Positions 47,393 through 60,300 of a DNA stretch of 64,000 bases are shown piece by piece; the stretch's first letter is position 1, and the number at the start of each line of letters is the position of its first letter. The notes under the pieces were generated by a model, which saw only the letters and a list, made by a program, of their open reading frames with translations, was not told the DNA's origin and searched no databases. Source of the DNA: Pardosa pseudoannulata (taxonomy: Eukaryota > Arthropoda > Arachnida > Araneae > Lycosidae); the NCBI GenBank assembly GCA_032207245.1, contig CM063502.1:46260686-46324685 (forward strand). The letters are read 5' to 3'. The translations under genes and the position numbers were made by a program.

Positions 47393-48415
47393 CATTTCTC
47401 GAAAACACTGAAGAGACTTCCAGATGGCCAGTATGAAGTTTCTTTGCCCTGGTTGGAAGGTATGCAACCACCTGCCAATAATAGGATGATTGCGGAAAGA
47501 AGACTCAAGGGAACAATTAAGAACCTTCAAGCAAAGAATTTGCTACAGAGTTATGAAGATGTCTTTCATGAATGGCTGAAAGAAGAAATAATAGAACCTG
47601 TGGATATTGCAAAATTAGATGATCTTCTTTGGACGTATTTACCCCATCGGGCCGTGATCAAAAAGAATTCGACGACAAAGATTAGTCCGGTCTATGATGC
47701 TTCAGCAAAACAAAAGAATGAATTATCTCTGAACAACTGTCTTGAAAAAGGACCTAGTTTAGTGGAACTGATTCCGAGCATCTTGAATAGATTCCGATCT
47801 GGAGCGTTTGGCGTAATCGCTGATATCAAGAAAGCCTTCCCCCAGATAAGTGTCAACGACAAAGACCGGGACTATCTAAGATTTTTATGGTTTGAAAACG
47901 GAGATCCTGATAAGTTGAAGATTTATCGCCATAAACGTGTGGTATTTGGGATAAATGCAAGTCCTTTCCTCCTGGGCACGACAATTTCGTACCATCTAAA
48001 TCATGTCCCTGAAACTCTTCAAGAGGTAGCGAAAAAACTGAAGACTGCTATGTATGTTGACAATTGTGTCACAAGTCTAGATACTATGGAAGAAGTCGAA
48101 ACCTTTATCGAACTCTCAAAAGAAATAATGATGAGTACTAAATTTGATTTGAGAGGATGGAGATTTAATGGGGACAAATCCACCTTCCATCTAACTGACA
48201 AAGAATCTTCTGCGCATGAAGAAAATGTCTCTGTGTTGGGGCTTGAATGGAACACGGAAGATGACACCTTAAGATGTGCCTATAAACAAGATATTCTTGA
48301 TGCAATTCCATTAACTAAAAGATCTATATTGTCATCAGCAAATCAACTGTTTGACCCTCTTGGAATATTGAGTCCTGTGACTTTAAGATTTAAACTTTTG
48401 ATGCAAGACTGTTAG
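47393..48415 (+). pseudogene. BEL/Pao reverse transcriptase
   Basis: An open stretch in the same frame as the protease part. It contains VIADIKKAFPQI near 47815 (first catalytic Asp) and MYVDNCVTS near 48050, where the usual YVDD reads YVDN. It continues into the region after RT typical of BEL/Pao (peptidase_A17 family). It ends at an in-frame TAG, 48413-48415. Confidence 0.88.
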
Positions 48416-49246
48416 AGAGCTAAATTGGCTTGGGATGCAGAACTATCTGATGAACTTGCTAAAAGGTTTTTGAAACTGAAAGCAGATTTAACTCATGACA
48501 ATAATTTAACGATACCTAGAAGACTGGCAATCAATCTTAAAGACAGGAACAATCTATCATTCCATGTTTTCAGTGACGCCTCTCAATTAGCTTATACAAC
48601 TTGCATATATTTGAGAAGTGAAAATGAAGAAGGTGTTTTCTGTCAACTGGTACAGTCACGGTCCCGAGTAGCTCCATTGAAACCGGTAACAGTTTCCAGA
48701 CTGGAATTGCTAGCGTGCATTATAGGAACACGCCTCATAACAACAATCAAACAAGATTTACACATGGAAGATATAACTACATTTTACTGGACGGACACCA
48801 TGATTGCTTTACATTGGATCAAAAATGAAGAAGAATGGGGAGTTTTTGTCATGAACCGTGTAAGAGAGATAAGAAACCACAGTTCAAAGGAGGAGTGGAA
48901 TCATATTCCTGGAGCATTCAACCCAGCCGACTTACCTTCTAGAGGAGGTTCTGTAGTAACACTTCTAACTCAAAAGTGGCATGATGGCCCATCTTGGCTG
49001 AAGCAAGATCAGAAACATTGGCCAGTTAGTGAAGCTATGGTCGATAAAGAAATTATAAATTCGGAGAAGAAAAAGACTATAGTTACTTTGACAGTTACAA
49101 AGAACGACGAATTTGATTACTTGACTAATGTTTCATCTTTCGAGAAGATCGGGAGAATTACTGCCTGGATACTTAGATTTGTCAGAAAATGCAAAAAGTT
49201 GATTTTGTACACCTCACAAAGAAAGCGAAGAACTGACAGAAGCTGA
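48416..49246 (+). pseudogene. BEL/Pao RNase H region
   Basis: The same frame continues after the TAG. It contains HVFSDASQLAYTTCIYLR near 48565 (RNase H-like first Asp), TVSRLELLACIIGTRL near 48690, and FYWTDTMIALHWIK near 48785. Toward the end it loses similarity, with a frameshift near 49200. Confidence 0.85.
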
Positions 49247-50231
49247 AACCATGATTTCGAAAATTATACAAAAGACCTCATTTGGAACAAGTAGTGAAGA
49301 TAAATTTCGAAACCTTCTACCATTCGTTGATCCAAAAGGTCTCGTTAGAATAAAGACACAACTTTTAATGAGAAAAGATTTTGAAAATTTCAAATATCCT
49401 ATCCTTTTGCCTCCTGATCACGTTGTAGTTCATAAGATGATTATGTATAGACATAAAACTTTATCTCATTGTGGAATTCAGACTTTAATGTCAAGTTTGA
49501 GAGAACATTATTGGTTGATTAGAAGTCGTAAAACAATTCGAAGTATTATAAAATCTTGTATCACCTGTAAAAGATTTGAGACTAAACATCCCGAGATACA
49601 AGCTGCACCTCTGCCGGAAGACCGTTTAAGGGACTCTGCTACTTTTGAAACTACCGGTATTGATCTCGCAGGTCCTTTGGTTTTAAAGGACGGATCCAAA
49701 ACTTGGATTGTCTTATTCACATGTGCAGTTTACCGCACAGTACATCTTGAATTAGTAACATCACTTACGACTGACAAATTCCTGCTCTCTTTACGTCGAT
49801 TTATCGCAAGAAGAGGAAGACCTTCAACCATCTATACTGATAATGGCTCTAATTTCCAAGGATCCAACCAAGCTCTAAGGAGAGTCGATTGGCAGAGAAT
49901 CGAAAGTGACACATCTGTGTCAAGAATACGATGGAAGTTCATCCCTCCCAGCTCACCATGGTGGGGTGGATTCTGGGAACGACTAATTGGGCTAATGAAA
50001 ACTATCTTAAGAAAAGTCCTTGGCAAGGCTTGCTTAAAGTATGAGGAACTTTCAACCGTCCTTTGCGATTGTGAGGATGTCATTAATTCCAGACCAATAA
50101 TTTATGTCTCCGAAGACCTGGAACTTCAACCGCTGACTCCATCGATGTTTCTGAGAGATCTTAAAGAAAGTGGAGTTCCAGATATGGATCAAATCGAATC
50201 CTCAAGTTTGCGAAAAAAGATACCTTTATAG
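49203..50231 (+). pseudogene. BEL/Pao integrase
   Basis: A zinc-binding H2C2 part lies around 49430-49575 (HKTLSHCG ... CITCKRF). The catalytic core has Asp in GIDLAGPL near 49655, Asp in IYTDNGSNF near 49834 and Glu in WWGGFWERLIG near 49977, so the D,D,E triad is visible. It ends with a frame break near 50215. Confidence 0.9.
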
Positions 50232-50703
50232 ACTGAAACTCCGTGAAGATCTTAGAAAACGGTTTCGGTCTGAGTATCTTGGACAACTCAGAAGTTATGC
50301 GAAAAAATCACGAAACAGCTACCTCTTTTCCATAGGAGATATAGTTCTATTAGAAACCACTGCCAAAAGAATCAGTTGGCCTCTTGGAAAAGTGGTTGAA
50401 TTAATCAAAGGAAAATACAGAATGGTGCGTCTTGTCAAAGTTCGTACCAAGCAAGGAGATTTACTTCGACCTATCCAGCGACTTTATCCTCTTGAAGTAA
50501 GTTCTCCCATCGACAGAGATTTTCGCCAGCGAATTGGAGATCCCAACACTTGTGATGAAGGAGAGGACCTTAATCTGAGGAACTCATCGCCTATGCCCGT
50601 CTCCCAGGAAGCACCATCGTCAGTTCCTGCCTCTCCGGTTCAACCTCAGCGAATCAACCGCTATGGCCGAACTCTATGTACTCCTCATCGTTTGGATCTC
50701 TAG
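50205..50703 (+). pseudogene. BEL/Pao pol C-terminus (DUF5641-like)
   Basis: It continues the integrase in another frame. SIGDIVLLE ... WPLGKVVELIKGKYRMVRLV near 50330-50440 matches the DUF5641 domain that closes BEL/Pao polyproteins. A Pro/Ser-rich tail follows, ending TAG at 50701-50703. Confidence 0.85.
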
Positions 50704-50746
50704 AACATTTCTTCTTTGAGAATTGAGTTCCAATGTGGTGAAACTC

Positions 50747-50759
50747 AAGGTGGGGAGTA
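50747..50759 (+). other. Polypurine tract of BEL/Pao element
   Basis: AAGGTGGGGAGTA directly precedes the 3' LTR. Confidence 0.7.
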
Positions 50760-51103
50760 TGTCACGAAAAGCACTTCCACTTCTACTGAGACTACTCAAC
50801 TTTGATAGAAAAAAGAGACTTGAAAAGTGGGAACTGTTCTCTAAAAAAACATTAACGATGAGTGATGTGACAGCAACATCGCTCATGTCAATACTAAAAT
50901 GTCTGTATATATTCCTGTAAATACTTTAAACTAATTAAATGTCTTTAGGTTTATTAGATTGGCTCTCTTCAATGCAGGTGATTAACACTATTGTCGATCC
51001 ATTACTTCGATGTGACTTCATTTCGGCGCGAAAAGATAGCGATCGTAAGCGAGGTGAGTTATGCATGTTATGTTTCATTGTCTTATTGTTTCCGATTGCT
51101 ACA
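50760..51103 (+). repeat. 3' LTR of BEL/Pao element
   Basis: 344 bp, TGTCACGAAAA...TTGCTACA, followed by GGGGT, the second copy of the target duplication. Confidence 0.96.
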
Positions 51104-51108
51104 GGGGT

Positions 51109-52850
51109 TGCGTTAAGTGACAGAACATCAGAAGGATGTTGGGCTGATGACGTGGAAGTCTCAGTAGAATATTGAATGGAATACTAGGCGCCTGCAGAAG
51201 AAAAAATGAAAATTGGTCTCGGTCTGTCAATGCTAATAAAATTATTTTAAAGTACAGAAATTTCAATCTTAAAAACAAATTTATGTTTGAAATTATTTCT
51301 CCCTTTACTTCTTTCAAAATGATTTATTAAGCTGCAGGTGGTTTTCTTACTATTGTGCTTACCAATTTTTTAACTGCTGTAGCCTAAATACGTCATTGTA
51401 CAATATTTCTAAAAATTCGTACACGATACTCTGAAAGATGATTTATAATTTAATAAGTCAATAAATGAAAGTCTTTCTGCTTGTTAGATAGTTCACAATT
51501 TCATCTTAGAAATTTTCGCGAATTTTTCCCTCTATTTAAAGTTATCTTTTCAATCTTTTATATTTCTACACTTCTAAATGAAAACGTTCTTTATTTTAAA
51601 CAGAAATCCTTTTCCACGCTATATTGAAGCTCTGTTATAATATAGAGTGATAGTTTGAGATGTTAACTATATTTTATAGTCTTATATGTAAGCATTTATA
51701 AAGAACTGCGTTCTAGTCAGGCCCTGTTCTAGTGGGTATGCAAATGGATGTCCTGCTAGCAGGCGACAAAATTTAGGGGCACCAAATTCGGTTCCTGTTG
51801 GCAAAACTGGAAGGAAATGTCCAGCCACATATGCGAAATTATATATGGAAGTTACTAAAAGACGTAAAAAGTGACTAGAGACTGATTAGTATGTTCTAAA
51901 ACAATAAATTCCATATGATCTCCATCCATTGTAAGTGAGATGTTACTGGGCTACTGGATCCTAAGTTCTTATCCCAAATTAGTAAGGAAGATCATTTATC
52001 ATTAAATAAATGCCAATAAGCATTTTAAAAAGTAGCCATAGTTGAAGGTCTTAAAAATAAGTTTTAACGATAACAATCAGGAAAATATTTCATAAATCAA
52101 TTTTAGGATGTAGAAAATGTCGGAAAAGCATTTATAGAATTGTCAATTCCCTGTCTGCGTGAAGAAAACCATCTCATAAATCGAAACTATTTCGGCTTTT
52201 CTTCGAAATTATAAAGAACTGCAAAAACATTTTATTTGATATTCATAACATCTTCAAACGTGTACAAACCTCTTTTGTTTGCAACCAAATTAAGGTGACA
52301 ATTGAATCAAACCGGAGATGTCTCTCTCGAATGTTAAAACCCGGAAGATTTTGCGCTGCTCGATAAGGAAATCTTACTGAAGTCACCGGATGTTTGATCA
52401 GCACCTACTAAATGAACACCTGATGCTGTTTTAATATAATGGCCATGTCTCGTAGTGACGTCGCAGCGCGGGAACTATAAATCACATCTGTTCTGAAGAA
52501 TAATATAGATTCGGTCTATCTGTCAAACTAATGTTCAACTTCATTTTCTTCTATCTGTTTAACAGAAAATTAAACTTAACTATTTTTATGTATTAGCATA
52601 TACTACAAATATGTAATACAAGGAATTTAAAAAAATTCTTATCTGAAATTTAAAAAATTAATAATTTAAAAAAAACAAAATCAAAACACAACTTAAAAGA
52701 AGATTGAAAAAGCTGGATCTGAGCAGGAACCTGTAAAGTTGTTTTACTAACAAGGTTCTTAGAGATAACTTTTTTCGCTTACGTGTTTACATTATCTCTA
52801 CGCACCTTCCCTTGTCTATATCCTTTAACTAAATATCTGGACTGATTCAG
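51109..52850. other. No gene recognised
   Basis: AT-rich DNA after the BEL/Pao element. Short frames near its start lie across the LTR boundary and are not genes. Part of 52100-52850 could be the 5' region of the LINE relic that follows. Confidence 0.45.
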
Positions 52851-54600
52851 AATGGCAGAAAAATATCTAGCTGATGATACGATTCCTTACATCTTAAAGA
52901 GGTTAAGAATGCTAAATTTGTTATTCTTCTTTTCACTCAGGACGAAGATATCAAGATTGCACCCATAAAAAAAGGAATGGAGTCAATTAGATTTCTTATC
53001 TCACTCATAGTAAAATACAAAAGGCCTATGCCTTTATTCTTGGTGACAATAAAGGCATCCCCAGAGATAGCGAACTTACATAATATCTAAGCTATTAACT
53101 TTCTTGCCGTTATCCTTGAGTCATATAGAGCTAAAGGCCTGTGTCAATGCTGTAGGTAAAAGAAAAGATGTTACTCGAGCTTGACCTGTAATATTACACA
53201 TAAATGTCTAAATTGCGGTGACTCGCAATTTAAACAACTGTCCTGTTTAAGACTAACCCACATAGCCAACTACAAACGATGTGTTATACACCCACATAGT
53301 GCAATATTTAGCTGTTCCAAATTTAGAGTTTAGATGACATAGTCAGAAACTTTACAAATCCAATAATAGCATTATTTTTCAAAATTAGTTGATATTTTGG
53401 CTATATTTCATTCAAATAATATTTAAAAGTCTAGAGAATTAAAATATGTCTTTTTATTTGAAAAAAGATTTGCGAAATGAATTATTTTTTCTCCAAATAA
53501 TTCAACGCTGAATTTTAACCTGTCTTAACATAGGAAAATATTATTCAGTATGTTTACATGAAAGTCCCAATGCTATCCATGATGAGCAACTGACTTTTAT
53601 AATACAATTTGCTTATTGTTTCTCAAATGTAGTCGAAATTTAAAAAAAAAAACTTTTAGATTTTTTTCAAGTTTTGAAAACTGTTAAGGAACGCGGATGA
53701 TTTCTCCTCTGCAAACACATTCCTACTCCATGCAGCAGACCGCTCCTTCAGCATGAGAGCGAAGCGGGTAGTAGCAAAAGCCGCTGTCCTATTCTTCACT
53801 GATGGCTTGAATACTAATGATTCTACTTCTTTCAAGGCATTACACCCTGCTATGGGCCAAGGCTGTCCCAAATAATAGTTTCCGACTGCTCCTATCCATA
53901 ACAAAGTTCCTCCAATTTCCTTTATTAACAAGATTAAAGTCCCCCCTCCTCTGATTCTAGTCACTTAATTGGTAGTCGTTCTCATTTTCTGCTTCCCATG
54001 GGGTTAGTAAAAGTGATTTTTTACTGCGTTTGCCTCATTTATAACCTATATGGAAGTAAAAGCAATCTATCAGTGGTTACTTAACCACAATATTCGAAGC
54101 AGAAATGAAGCCTTAAACTGAATCGCCCTTCATCTTGGTCCCAACTCTTTCCAGATTTTATCAGACAGTAGGTCAACCTTCAAGCAAGTCAACGATGCCA
54201 TCAAATGGATTACCAAGTTCAGGTTATTTAAACATCCCTGAAAAATCTGGGGAAAAAAAAATAGTACTTGGTTGGGCTAAAGTGCACTGTGGCATCGACG
54301 TCAATGAGCTAGGTAAAGAAGAGACACTTCGAGAGCCAGGACTAAACTTCTACTCACTAGCTCATCCATTAAACAAAAACTTAAGCAGGAGTTGCTTCTC
54401 GCGTGGCAAAACTACTTCCATCACCGGCAGAAGTTTCTACGAATTCTTAAGGAAAATCAAAATGAATAAACCGAGTGGTAGTATGTTCCCTCCTTACAAT
54501 CCACGGACCTTGTCTTCATTATTTTCACATATTCTGCGTCTCTCTGACACTCTGGACCGAGAACCTAATCAATAACCTGGTATTGATACGGAAGGAGAAG
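52850..54600 (+). pseudogene. Jockey-type LINE relic with large internal deletion
   Basis: 52975-53110 encodes in broken frames KRPMPLFLVTIKASPEIANL, like the domain that precedes zinc knuckles (PRE_C2HC) in Jockey-clade ORF1. Knuckle remnants follow (CLNCGDSQFKQLSC, then HIANYKRC) near 53205-53285. From about 53800 to 54340 there are RNase H-like fragments: FFTDGLNTNDSTSF, FQILSDSRSTFKQ near 54150, and VLGWAKVHCGIDVNELG near 54270. Endonuclease and reverse transcriptase are missing or unrecognisable, as only about 450 bp separates the two parts. Many stops are present. Confidence 0.7.
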
Positions 54601-55375
54601 AGCCTGTTTGACTAGCTTACCACAAATCAAGTCACACTCGTGCGGCCATGACGAACTTAGCTTAAAACCGCATTAATGCCCTGTGATGGTATTGATTCAA
54701 CCTATAACAGCTCGATGTCAACAAGTTGATTTCACAATTTCATGTCAAAAATTTGCAATATGTTCACACGTGGTATACCAGATCAACCACTTTTAACCAG
54801 GGCACGCCTTCTGCGGAATGCTCTTGCGCTTTCGTAAACTGTATTGGATTAATTTATTGTCTAGTTTGTATGTAATTTTACTTTACCACCTATGGTTCTG
54901 AAAATCTCACGAAAATACTCAGATATGATCGACTTTATATAACCAACCTTTAAGGAGCGATCTCTTTCGATTCTTATAACATCTAAAACTAATGTTCTAG
55001 CAGATAAATCATGATGATTCTATACGAACCAGCTACCATCTAATTTTAAAATTTTCCATTTTTGCAGCTACATGTAGGCATATAAAAAACCACAAATGGT
55101 CTCCAATTATCATAACATGACAAGAGTCCTCTAGAATAGTCCATTACTAAATTTTTGCACTAAATGATGACTATTTAAAACCCAGTCAGTGACTTTTTCG
55201 ATTATTATTCCAGATGATATGTCTGTATATACATCAAGCGGAAAGGGGAGAATATAGTAGGAACAAAAAAATCTACTCTTGTTAAGTATTTAACTCTGAG
55301 GGCTGATATCTAGTTGCTGCATGGTGAAAGTTATATCCACCAAGTTTGACATTCCTATTACTTCAAGTTAGATTA

Positions 55376-55378
<3 letters not shown>
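54601..55378. other. No gene recognised
   Basis: AT-rich DNA, possibly starting with the 3' end of the LINE relic. No coding or repeat signal was recognised. Confidence 0.4.

Positions 55379-55450
<72 letters not shown>
55379..55450. repeat. (CA)n(TA)n compound microsatellite
   Basis: CA repeats run directly into TA repeats. Confidence 0.97.
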
Positions 55451-55452
<2 letters not shown>

Positions 55453-55571
55453 GTTCTTATGTCCAATTATAATACCTTTATTCTATAGCTGAGCCCGATA
55501 TAGTGAGTAGGTCTATTTTTCTTTATTATACGCTAGTTAATGGTATCTAATGATGGTTAGAAGATTCTAGA

Positions 55572-55652
55572 CTACTACGATCCTTTAATGCAGCAGTGTC
55601 ATTTGAATCCACAAACTCTTTGAACAATAGTGTAGCGTCCTAACCATTCGAA
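55572..55652 (-). mobile_element. tRNA-derived SINE head fragment
   Basis: On the minus strand, cgaatggttaggacgctaca is A-box-like and gtggattcaaatgacac is B-box-like, matching the tRNA-like head of the other SINE copies. The body is missing. Confidence 0.6.
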
Positions 55653-57500
55653 GAATTTATTACTAGGTGTATCAGTTCGTTAAAACTAACGTATTCGCTC
55701 ACAATCTGTTACATACAAGGTTTAAAATGTTTACTAGAAAGTGTGTAGCGTGTATAGTTGTTTACTTTGTACACAAAAAAGAGCCATTTTCTACCCATGA
55801 AGCAGCTTTACAGTTGTTGCCATTTAACAAAATTTAAAGATAGTATTAGTTATTAAGTTTTTTTTAAACGAAGATGAAATTTTTTCGATAGTTATCCGGG
55901 AAGTACTTACAAATTTATAATATCACCACAACATTCAGAACTAACTATAACCTTAGATTTTTAACAGGTTTATGGTAATGTTCGATATTTATTATTAGTT
56001 CAATTATTTGTACGAATATAATTTTATCCCGATATGTTGTGAATTTGTTTTGTATTTTTTATTTATTTTCATACATGGAGGTAATAATTGCCTATCCAAA
56101 AATTACTGAAATGTTTTTTTAAAATAATGCTTTACAACTAGTGTTAGTATTATTTCGTTATGTTGATCATGACTCTGGTTATACGGTATGTTATAGTAAG
56201 AGAGAAAGTAAGATTAGACCTGTTGTAACATATGATACAACTAATATTACGATTTCCCTATATCAAAAAGCCATTTTTTGATTTCGATACATTACATCGC
56301 CCAAGTTTTGGTCATTTTACTAGTGGCTTGATAGAAATTTTAATTTGGTAGTTTCCCAATTACTTTGAATAGACTAGACGTACGAAGCCTAATTATAATA
56401 TACTCCTGTGAAAAATAAATTTGGGAGTTATGATATGATTGTAAATTAATTGCGAAAGTTGGCAATTAGTTTATAAAATTGTTGTAAATAAAGACAGACA
56501 CAAAAGAATACATATTTTTGATACGAAAAACCGAAGAAATAAAAAGCAATCAGGATGGTTTTTCAGAAGATTGGATTCATGCTTAATTTCTTGAATAGTT
56601 TTAAATCCTTGGCCTGTATCGAAATTGAGAATCCTTCAGACGTTTAAAAGTGAAATATGTTTTCTGATGGCAGTTTATGTACTGTCTATTGAACAGAACT
56701 TTCCTTCTATTAAAATAATGGTTTTGAAGTTTGATCTAACCAATCTGGTTCAACTCGTCGAGCACAGATCTTGCATTTCATATTTTAGATAAAATTGTAG
56801 TGATAATTTCTTACGATAACAAAATTATATTGCTTTTTATTTTGATTCCTTTCGAGAACGATGCGACACAGTTATATTCTGGGATTATTAACGATCAAAT
56901 AAGTAACTTTCCATATGTTCTCCGCAAACTTTTGAAGATATTAAAATGTGATATTGAAGTTATTCATTGAACAACTGTCAACAAGAATTGCTGCTTGCTT
57001 GCCTGTAATGCTAATTATATGGTAATGCTTGTCCGTGTTCATTGTAACGTCCATAGTAAAGAGAGAACATGTCATCTTTCACGGATCCTTCAGCTCTGAT
57101 ACAAGCGTGTTTTATTCTTTGTCAAAATTAGAAAAAACAGACGCAAATAACTATTTCGCAGCTCCGTCTGAGCTGTATTATCAATGACAGGCTGAAATAG
57201 GACTAAGAGCATACACAAGTAAATTTTTTTAGGGATTTTCTACGGAAAGGGATAAACAACCGCTTTACCTCCGAACATAGTAAATACAACAAAACCACTA
57301 AAGTGTAGCGTTAAGGTAGTATTAACTGTAGTGGGGAAAACCAGTTACTTTTACACTACTATACATAATAGTTTGTCAGCTGTTGAAGGGAAAAATCTAA
57401 GTCTTAATAAGTAAAAAAACTGTGAGATCGACTTTACGACTGATAGAAATGAAAAAATAATTCAAAGCAGTAATCTTTAGGTCGCTGGAGGAATCAAAAA
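55653..57500. other. No gene recognised
   Basis: AT-rich DNA with no long frame, no repeat structure and no similarity that I recognise. Confidence 0.4.
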
Positions 57501-60300
57501 TGTTACATTAAATTAAATTCTAAAAATGCCTATAACTGAAAAAAAAAGTTTGAAAACACACAACGAATGGAGTTTGAATGAAGAACAAAGATACCTCAAT
57601 AAACACAGAAGGCATTTAAAGAAAAAGGTAAAGCAAAAATTTGAAAGAAACAGCGAAAAGCACAATGCTACCTGCCTGTTCTCTTTATGAGTGGAATTAT
57701 AAGAGGTACTTTAGGCCTTTAATCAGAAGAGATGATTCCAGGATTATAAAGATAAATGGAATGTATCACCGGATTATCAATTTCGGAAAGATCTATATAA
57801 AATCTCCAGAATTTTTTTTTTTTTAAATTCTGCAGCAAGGAACAGAGACTAATATTCTGATAAATTTGAGTTTTCCGATTTTGTGTGAAAGCCGCCGATC
57901 TACAGACAGGAGCGTATGTAATCACCGATCCAATAAAAGTCTTATATAATAATAGCTTTTACTTGAAGTTAAGCAAGTTGAACGTTAAAGTATATAAGAA
58001 AGAGATCTTTTGATTTAGGCTTTAAAGAGAGAAAGAGAGATAATCAACGTCTTTAACTGGTCACTCAAAAACTGCCTGCCTCAAGCGGTGAAAATATTCA
58101 GAGTAAAATTACCAACAATATTAAAAAATGCGAAAGCAGGAGAAAATATTCAAAATGATTTTTAAATCTTAGCTAATTCGGATCTAACTCAGAATTACTA
58201 ATAGCACAATAAACTAATGGAAAAATTCATAAGACAAGATGGAAGTGAAAGACACTTTCAAAATTTAAAAGCAGCAGATATATCAAACTAATGCTTACAT
58301 TACCATAATTAATAGCGTTTAATAGCATGTATGAGAGTCCAAACACATTATGCGAATGAGACAAACTGACCTTGATATAAAACTTTTTGATAAAAATTAA
58401 TCTGCTGACTTTTTTTTTTTTTTAAGATAAGGCAACAAAGGTTTACAATTTGAATCTTATTCCTGGTGGACAGATAGTTTTCCAAAATATTGGATTAATT
58501 AATATTGAAAGACAAACGATAATCAACAGTTAATAGAAAGAAAAAAATATTCAGAGTGCAACGAACAAAATGTATTGAAATAAACATATAACTGACCAGA
58601 ATAAAGAGACTAAAGCCTCTTTCAAGAGCCCTCTATTTAAAATTTCTGCATTTGAATGGCAAACATTTATTTCTCCCATTCAGTTTCTAATTTTAGAAAA
58701 GATCTTAGTTTCTGGTCCTTCAGTTTCCTTTCAAAGATAATTCAACGATCAACAAGGAAATATCTGATTTCCTTTACCATTTGAATATTCTTAGTACTAT
58801 TTTTTTTTTTTTTTTATCGTAAATAAAAACTATTCTTGGCATTTTTGGTGTCTCGTTAAACAGCTCCGAGCCAAATCTTATGGTTAAAGTTCAGATTTAA
58901 AGCTGATCTAAGTAAAGCAAATGTAAAACACATTTGATATCTTATGAACAAGAATTAAATACTAATAATAATAATAATAAAATCTCGATGAGGAGGATGA
59001 GAAGGAAGAAACTTTGAAAATGACAGAAGCAGTCTGAAAAATCTCAAAGCTATGGGTAACAACACTCAGAAAAACAATACGATTGTAGTATTCATTTTCA
59101 AAAGCAAACTGATTGAAGAATCGATATAATTCCCGATAAAAAAAAATGATTGACATAAGACATTGCGGACCAAGAAGGTAAAAACAGTCCTCCATATAAC
59201 TATTATAGAAATAAAACTAGTTTCAAGAAATTTAAAAATAATGCATATAAATATCACTCATTAGAGGACTCTGAGAATTACCTATAGCAATATATTTAGT
59301 ATTCGATGTAAACGACTATTATAAACATAAGCGATCTGGTTTAGATACACTCTTCAATTTCAAAATGCGATATATTCCCGTAGGCTTCAATCGAATTCAC
59401 TCTTTACAGGCACATTGCTAAATAAAGACTTTCCGTCAAAAGAAATTATCGTATACCTACCTGTGCGGCTGAAACTTACGAAATCTTTTAACGAAATCAA
59501 ATAAACTATAGTAAAAGAATTGTTACACAAAAGAGGAGGGAAAGCAGAAATCAGGTATTTCACAAGATTGTAAGAAGCAATATTGCAATTGTAAACCGTG
59601 GATCTAAAATGAATGTCTTACAAAAAGCATAAAACCGGGTACAGTAAGAGACAAAAGTAATCAAATGCCAATTCTTGTGAGATAATAAATGAAAGTTTGA
59701 TGGCAGATTTAGCTGAACTTAAGTTTATTAAAGCTGAAGTCGTTACGAATTTAACCTCAACAAGGAGTCCTATCAATAAGTTTTTAGGATTTTTCTCGAT
59801 AAATGGATTTGTCGATCTCAGACTTACTGACTTTACTAGTAATATTAATTGTTAAATTTGAGTCAGAATGCAAATTATTGGTGTGTATTCTAGAACTATT
59901 GAGATTACGCTTTGAAATTAACAATGTGTTAAAATGAGATTGTAATAGAATGTTTAAGCAAATAAAAAGATCATATTTGAAAGACCGTTCAATCAGAACG
60001 ATTAACTTATGGTGAAAAAAAGTCTAAAATCAAAAACAAAATAATAAAATTTCATATCATAAAATTGATATTCATATACAGAAACGCAAAAAAAAAAAGT
60101 GAACAATAAGATTCCTATTGAAAACAGGTAAAGGACTATAATTAGGAGAACCGAATGATTACGAGGATCCGAAATCTTGTTGAGAAAGGACCTACTCTTC
60201 GAAGAAACAAGGAATTACACTTAACAAACATGCTTTTCACTCAAATCAAAATTATGTACGAGTTCAAGAAACGATTCTCCCACACGAATATTTCTATGAA
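57500..60300 (+). other. A-rich stretch with scattered short open frames, unclassified
   Basis: The + strand is A-rich with many short, charged, Lys/Asn/Glu-rich open segments, for example starting near 57540 (NEEQRYLNKHRRHLKKK) and near 59700 (LMADLAELKFIKAEVV). Stops break every frame. This resembles an eroded coding element more than random intergenic DNA, but no domain was recognised. It contains T-tracts (58410-58423, 58801-58815). Confidence 0.3.

Larger units (their letters stand above)
44411..51103 (+). mobile_element. Full-length BEL/Pao LTR retrotransposon, frames broken
   Basis: A 6.69-kb element with LTRs 44411-44753 and 50760-51103, flanked by the 5-bp target duplication GGGGT (44406-44410 and 51104-51108). 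Order: LTR, primer-binding region, gag, zinc knuckles, aspartic protease, reverse transcriptase, RNase H, integrase, C-terminal domain, purine tract, LTR. Placing protease and RT before RNase H and integrase, together with DUF1759/DUF1758-type gag-protease sequence, identifies BEL/Pao. No env-like frame was seen. The coding region has two in-frame stops (47390, 48413) and frameshifts near 46070, 49200 and 50215. The two LTRs differ by about five substitutions and one indel, so insertion was fairly recent. Confidence 0.95.

Noticed and set aside
50723..51175. Short + strand frames at the BEL/Pao 3' end
   Set aside because: They lie in the LTR and across its boundary; the matching 5' LTR shows the same sequence.
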